A stretch of DNA of 64,000 bases from positions 62,001 through 126,000 of the forward strand of contig CATNCF010000004.1 of the NCBI GenBank assembly GCA_950097145.1, given 5' to 3'. Source of the stretch: an uncultured Lachnospiraceae bacterium. Lineage in GTDB: Bacteria > Bacillota > Clostridia > Lachnospirales > Lachnospiraceae. The notes beneath the pieces were generated by a model. It saw only the letters and a list, made by a program, of their open reading frames with translations. It was not told where the DNA came from and ran no database searches. Positions 61,808-64,000 of the stretch are shown here, piece by piece (the stretch's first letter is position 1; each line of letters opens with the position of its first letter). Made by a program: the position numbers and the translations under genes.

Positions 61808-63307
61808 ATGTCTGAAATCAAATATAGCTGGCAGGATAATACTTCCCGGTTGGATCAAAAGCTGCAAAACAATTCCAATAGTGACTGTTATCCCTTTCAT
61901 ATGCCAGGACATAAGCGCAGAACCATAGATTTTTCCAATCTCTATTCTCTGGATATTACAGAAATTGAAGGTTTTGACAATCTTCACCATCCCCAGGGAA
62001 TTTTAAAGGAAGCACAACAGCGGGCTGCTGATTTGTATGACGCCAAAGAAACCTTTTATTTGGTAAATGGAAGCACTGCAGGTATTTTAAGCGCAATCAG
62101 TGCTGCATTGCCCCGGCTTGGCACCCTGCTGATGTCCCGCAACAGCCACAGATCCGCTTACCATGCAGCCTGTTTAAGAGGTCTGGAAACCGTATATCTT
62201 CTGCCTGCTGCAACAGAATTCGGCATTTCCGGTTCTGTCTCGCCAGCTCATGTAGCAAAAGCACTGGAAGATCTTCCACAAATTGCCGCCGTTTTTATTA
62301 CTTCTCCTACTTATGATGGAGTTACCTCTGATATTCGCACCATTGCAGAAATTGTTCATGCCTATGATCTTCCCTTAATTGTGGACGAAGCACATGGAGC
62401 ACACTTCGCCTTTTCTGATGAATTTCCAGAATCGGCTCTTTCGTGCGGCGCAGATCTAGTGATACAAAGTCTCCATAAGACTCTGCCCAGTTTTACCCAG
62501 ACAGCGCTTCTGCATGTAAATTCTGACCGGATAGACAGAGATATCCTGAAACATTTTTTATCTGTTTACCAGACCAGTTCTCCTTCCTATCTACTGATGA
62601 TGTCCATGGATCAGTGCATCCGCTTTATGGGAAAAAAAGGAACTGACTTTATGGAGAAATATATCCAGCAATTAAAGTCTTTTTATCAGCAGGCAAAATC
62701 CCTGAAACACTTGAAAGTATTTGACAAGACATCTGTATCTGAGGAAATATGTTTTGACCACGATATGTCCAAAATACTGATTTCTGTGGGTGATTCAGAA
62801 ATGACTGGACAGAAACTTTACCACAAACTGCTGAACAGTTATCATTTACAGATGGAAATGTGCGCAGGACATTATACTACAGCACTTACCAGCATCATGG
62901 ATACACCAGAAGGATTTCAACGGCTAAGTCGTGCCTTAAAAGAAATTGATGAAAAAATTTCTGTGTCCAAAAACGGTTCAAAAACCGACGCAAAAGTTAT
63001 CTATGGTAAGCGTCCTGGACGTTCTAAACTTTTGACCAGTATAGATATTTATCAGAATCCGAAACCCCAGATGCCCATCGCTCTTGCCATAGAACAACCT
63101 TCTGAGCGCCTCTCCCTGAAAGCTTCCACTGGACATATCAGTCAGGAATTTGTATATCTTTATCCACCTGGAATTCCACTGATTGCTCCCGGTGAAATTC
63201 TCACTGGCAAAATTATCAGAGTGATAGATCAATGTCAAAATCTTTGTTTATCAGTAGAAGGTCTCAGTGACGAGAGTAATCAGAGCATTAAAGTAGTGAA
63301 ACTCTAA
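61808..63307 (+). CDS. Orn/Lys/Arg decarboxylase family protein
   Basis: A 499-residue fold-type I PLP enzyme, short form without an N-terminal wing domain, as in Firmicutes SpeA/YaaO-like proteins. Motifs include 'FHMPGHKRR', 'LVNGSTAGILSAI', 'ITSPTYDGVTSDI', 'IVDEAHGAHFAF' and the PLP Lys in 'QSLHKTLPSFTQTA'. The C-terminal domain follows from about residue 400 ('EQPSERLSLKASTGHIS', 'YPPGIPLIAPGE'). It makes polyamines or cadaverine from arginine, lysine or ornithine; which one is unclear. Confidence 0.92.
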   Translation: MSEIKYSWQDNTSRLDQKLQNNSNSDCYPFHMPGHKRRTIDFSNLYSLDITEIEGFDNLHHPQGILKEAQQRAADLYDAKETFYLVNGSTAGILSAISAALPRLGTLLMSRNSHRSAYHAACLRGLETVYLLPAATEFGISGSVSPAHVAKALEDLPQIAAVFITSPTYDGVTSDIRTIAEIVHAYDLPLIVDEAHGAHFAFSDEFPESALSCGADLVIQSLHKTLPSFTQTALLHVNSDRIDRDILKHFLSVYQTSSPSYLLMMSMDQCIRFMGKKGTDFMEKYIQQLKSFYQQAKSLKHLKVFDKTSVSEEICFDHDMSKILISVGDSEMTGQKLYHKLLNSYHLQMEMCAGHYTTALTSIMDTPEGFQRLSRALKEIDEKISVSKNGSKTDAKVIYGKRPGRSKLLTSIDIYQNPKPQMPIALAIEQPSERLSLKASTGHISQEFVYLYPPGIPLIAPGEILTGKIIRVIDQCQNLCLSVEGLSDESNQSIKVVKL

Positions 63308-63403
63308 ATAAAATGTTAAATACAGGATATGTAGTAAAAATTTTAAACTATAGTAATAGGAAGTTATGAGAGATCTCAGATATTTATAACCATCTTTCCT
63401 TAT
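63308..63403. other. short AT-rich spacer before the palindromic repeats
   Basis: No gene or clear terminator seen directly after the decarboxylase. Confidence 0.4.
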
Positions 63404-63569
63404 TAAGATTAGGGTGCCAAAAGGTGCATTTTCACTGCAGAACAAATTTTTTCAAGATTGTGCTGCAATATCTTCAGGCGATGCGAAACATCGTTGATAG
63501 ATATTGTAGTGCAAGATTGGTAAAATTGGCCTGCAAGGGAATTTCAAACTTTTTGACACCCTAATCTTA
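63404..63569. repeat. 166-base MITE-like palindromic element
   Basis: The ends TAAGATTAGGGTGCCAAAAGGT (63404-63425) and its inverse (63548-63569) match at 20 of 22 positions. The middle also folds: CAATATCT...AGATATTG enclosing CGATG-CGAAA-CATCG. No coding. It looks like a miniature inverted-repeat element or a very large stem-loop. Confidence 0.6.
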
Positions 63570-63637
63570 TTAATAAATCATTTTATATAAAATTTTTTTA
63601 CCCATTACAAATTTTCGCTAGATTACAAATATAAAAA

Positions 63638-63736
63638 GGGAATGTTGCAAAATGCAGGAATTCTACAACATATCGTTACAATTAAACTAAGAATTGTGCC
63701 ATATGTTGTAGAAATTTCCTTGTTTGCAACATTCCC
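63638..63736. repeat. 99-base long hairpin / second MITE-like element
   Basis: GGGAATGTTGCAAA and TCTACAACATAT at 63638-63673 are inverted at 63701-63736 with a 10-base mismatch bubble; ACAATT/AATTGT pairs inside the loop. On the minus strand five Ts follow, so it could also terminate transcription from the remnant gene upstream on that strand. Confidence 0.6.
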
Positions 63737-63738
63737 TG

Positions 63739-63885
63739 TTATTTTAGTTCTAAAATAAATCCGCTGCTATGGTATAGTATACCCACTGCTGCTAAATTTC
63801 CGCGTACAGAGCCGTACCTATGTAAGAATCCGATATATTCTTTCTCATCGATATGCAGGTAATATGGAGATATATCCCCGCTTGG
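63739..63885 (-). pseudogene. 3' remnant of an unknown gene
   Basis: On the minus strand a 48-codon open frame ends with a normal-looking peptide ('YYLHIDEKEYIGFLHRYGSVRGNLAAVGILYHSSGFILELK') but is cut upstream by two stop codons and has no start. Further upstream a 23-codon stub starts at an ATG with GGAG near 63985. This looks like a decayed or frameshifted gene next to repeats. Confidence 0.35.
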
Positions 63886-64000
63886 CTATTATTTTATTGG
63901 TGAGGGCAACTCTTAACATCTACGCTGTCCTCCATCTTCCATATGAAGTTGTCTGTCCTTAAACCCATCTTTGGTTACATTCATTTACTCACATCTCCTA

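Overview
The window looks like a chromosomal segment of a low-to-mid GC, strictly anaerobic, spore-forming Firmicute, most likely of the family Lachnospiraceae (Blautia-like is my guess). The basis is gene content and order (atp operon with atpZ/atpI, MecA, GdpP-rplI-dnaB, DUF1858, LytTR/DUF3021, XrtG), strong AGGAGG ribosome binding sites and frequent GTG/TTG starts. Taxonomy is inference; no search was run. Most genes lie on the minus strand.

Layout. 0-7.5 kb: a complete F-type ATP synthase operon (atpZ-I-B-E-F-H-A-G-D-C) whose c subunit carries a full Na+-binding signature. 7.7-10.7 kb: a housekeeping operon (tsaC, low-Mr phosphatase-like, upp, dCMP deaminase, a 53-residue small protein). 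10.7-14.0 kb: the sporulation/germination amidase gene cwlD is split by a 2.56 kb intervening element that carries a chemoreceptor and a truncated large serine recombinase. The junctions share a CATGG core, and joining them restores a 240-codon cwlD frame. 14.1-16.9 kb: ABC transporter, LytTR regulator and DUF3021 membrane protein. 17-27.9 kb: GH18 spore-type hydrolase, mecA, DUF1858, a ferredoxin, small and hypothetical genes, a MerR-type regulator, and gdpP-rplI-dnaB.

27.9-38.7 kb: an eight-gene operon I read as an exosortase-G (XrtG) system. It has two PTPS-like proteins, a secreted protein with a C-terminal sorting-type tail, a large PTPS-related membrane protein, the exosortase, a processive family-2 glycosyltransferase, a membrane protein with a degenerate GGDEF-like end, and a lipoprotein. 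38.8-39.9 kb: rpsF-ssb-rpsR. 40-49.2 kb: alpha/beta hydrolase, a three-gene signalling operon (HD-GYP response regulator, hybrid kinase with HPt, and a hybrid kinase fused to a DegV fatty-acid-binding domain), DUF951, sirtuin and class B sortase. 49.2-51.7 kb: a DUF262 protein with an N-terminal sigma-70 region 1.1-like segment plus a small partner, a thioesterase and a broken AraC-type regulator. 51.8-55.4 kb: a MacAB-like exporter. 55.6-64 kb: dipeptidase and NlpC/P60 hydrolase, cysteine synthase, initiator tRNA, chemoreceptor plus FMN-binding-like lipoprotein, an Orn/Lys/Arg decarboxylase, and a terminal stretch of palindromic MITE-like repeats with a gene remnant.

Most striking: the split cwlD with a skin-like element, the XrtG locus, the kinase-DegV fusion and the sigma-1.1/DUF262 fusion. 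Starts were moved inward from the longest reading frame wherever a ribosome binding site clearly chose a different codon; each such case is stated.
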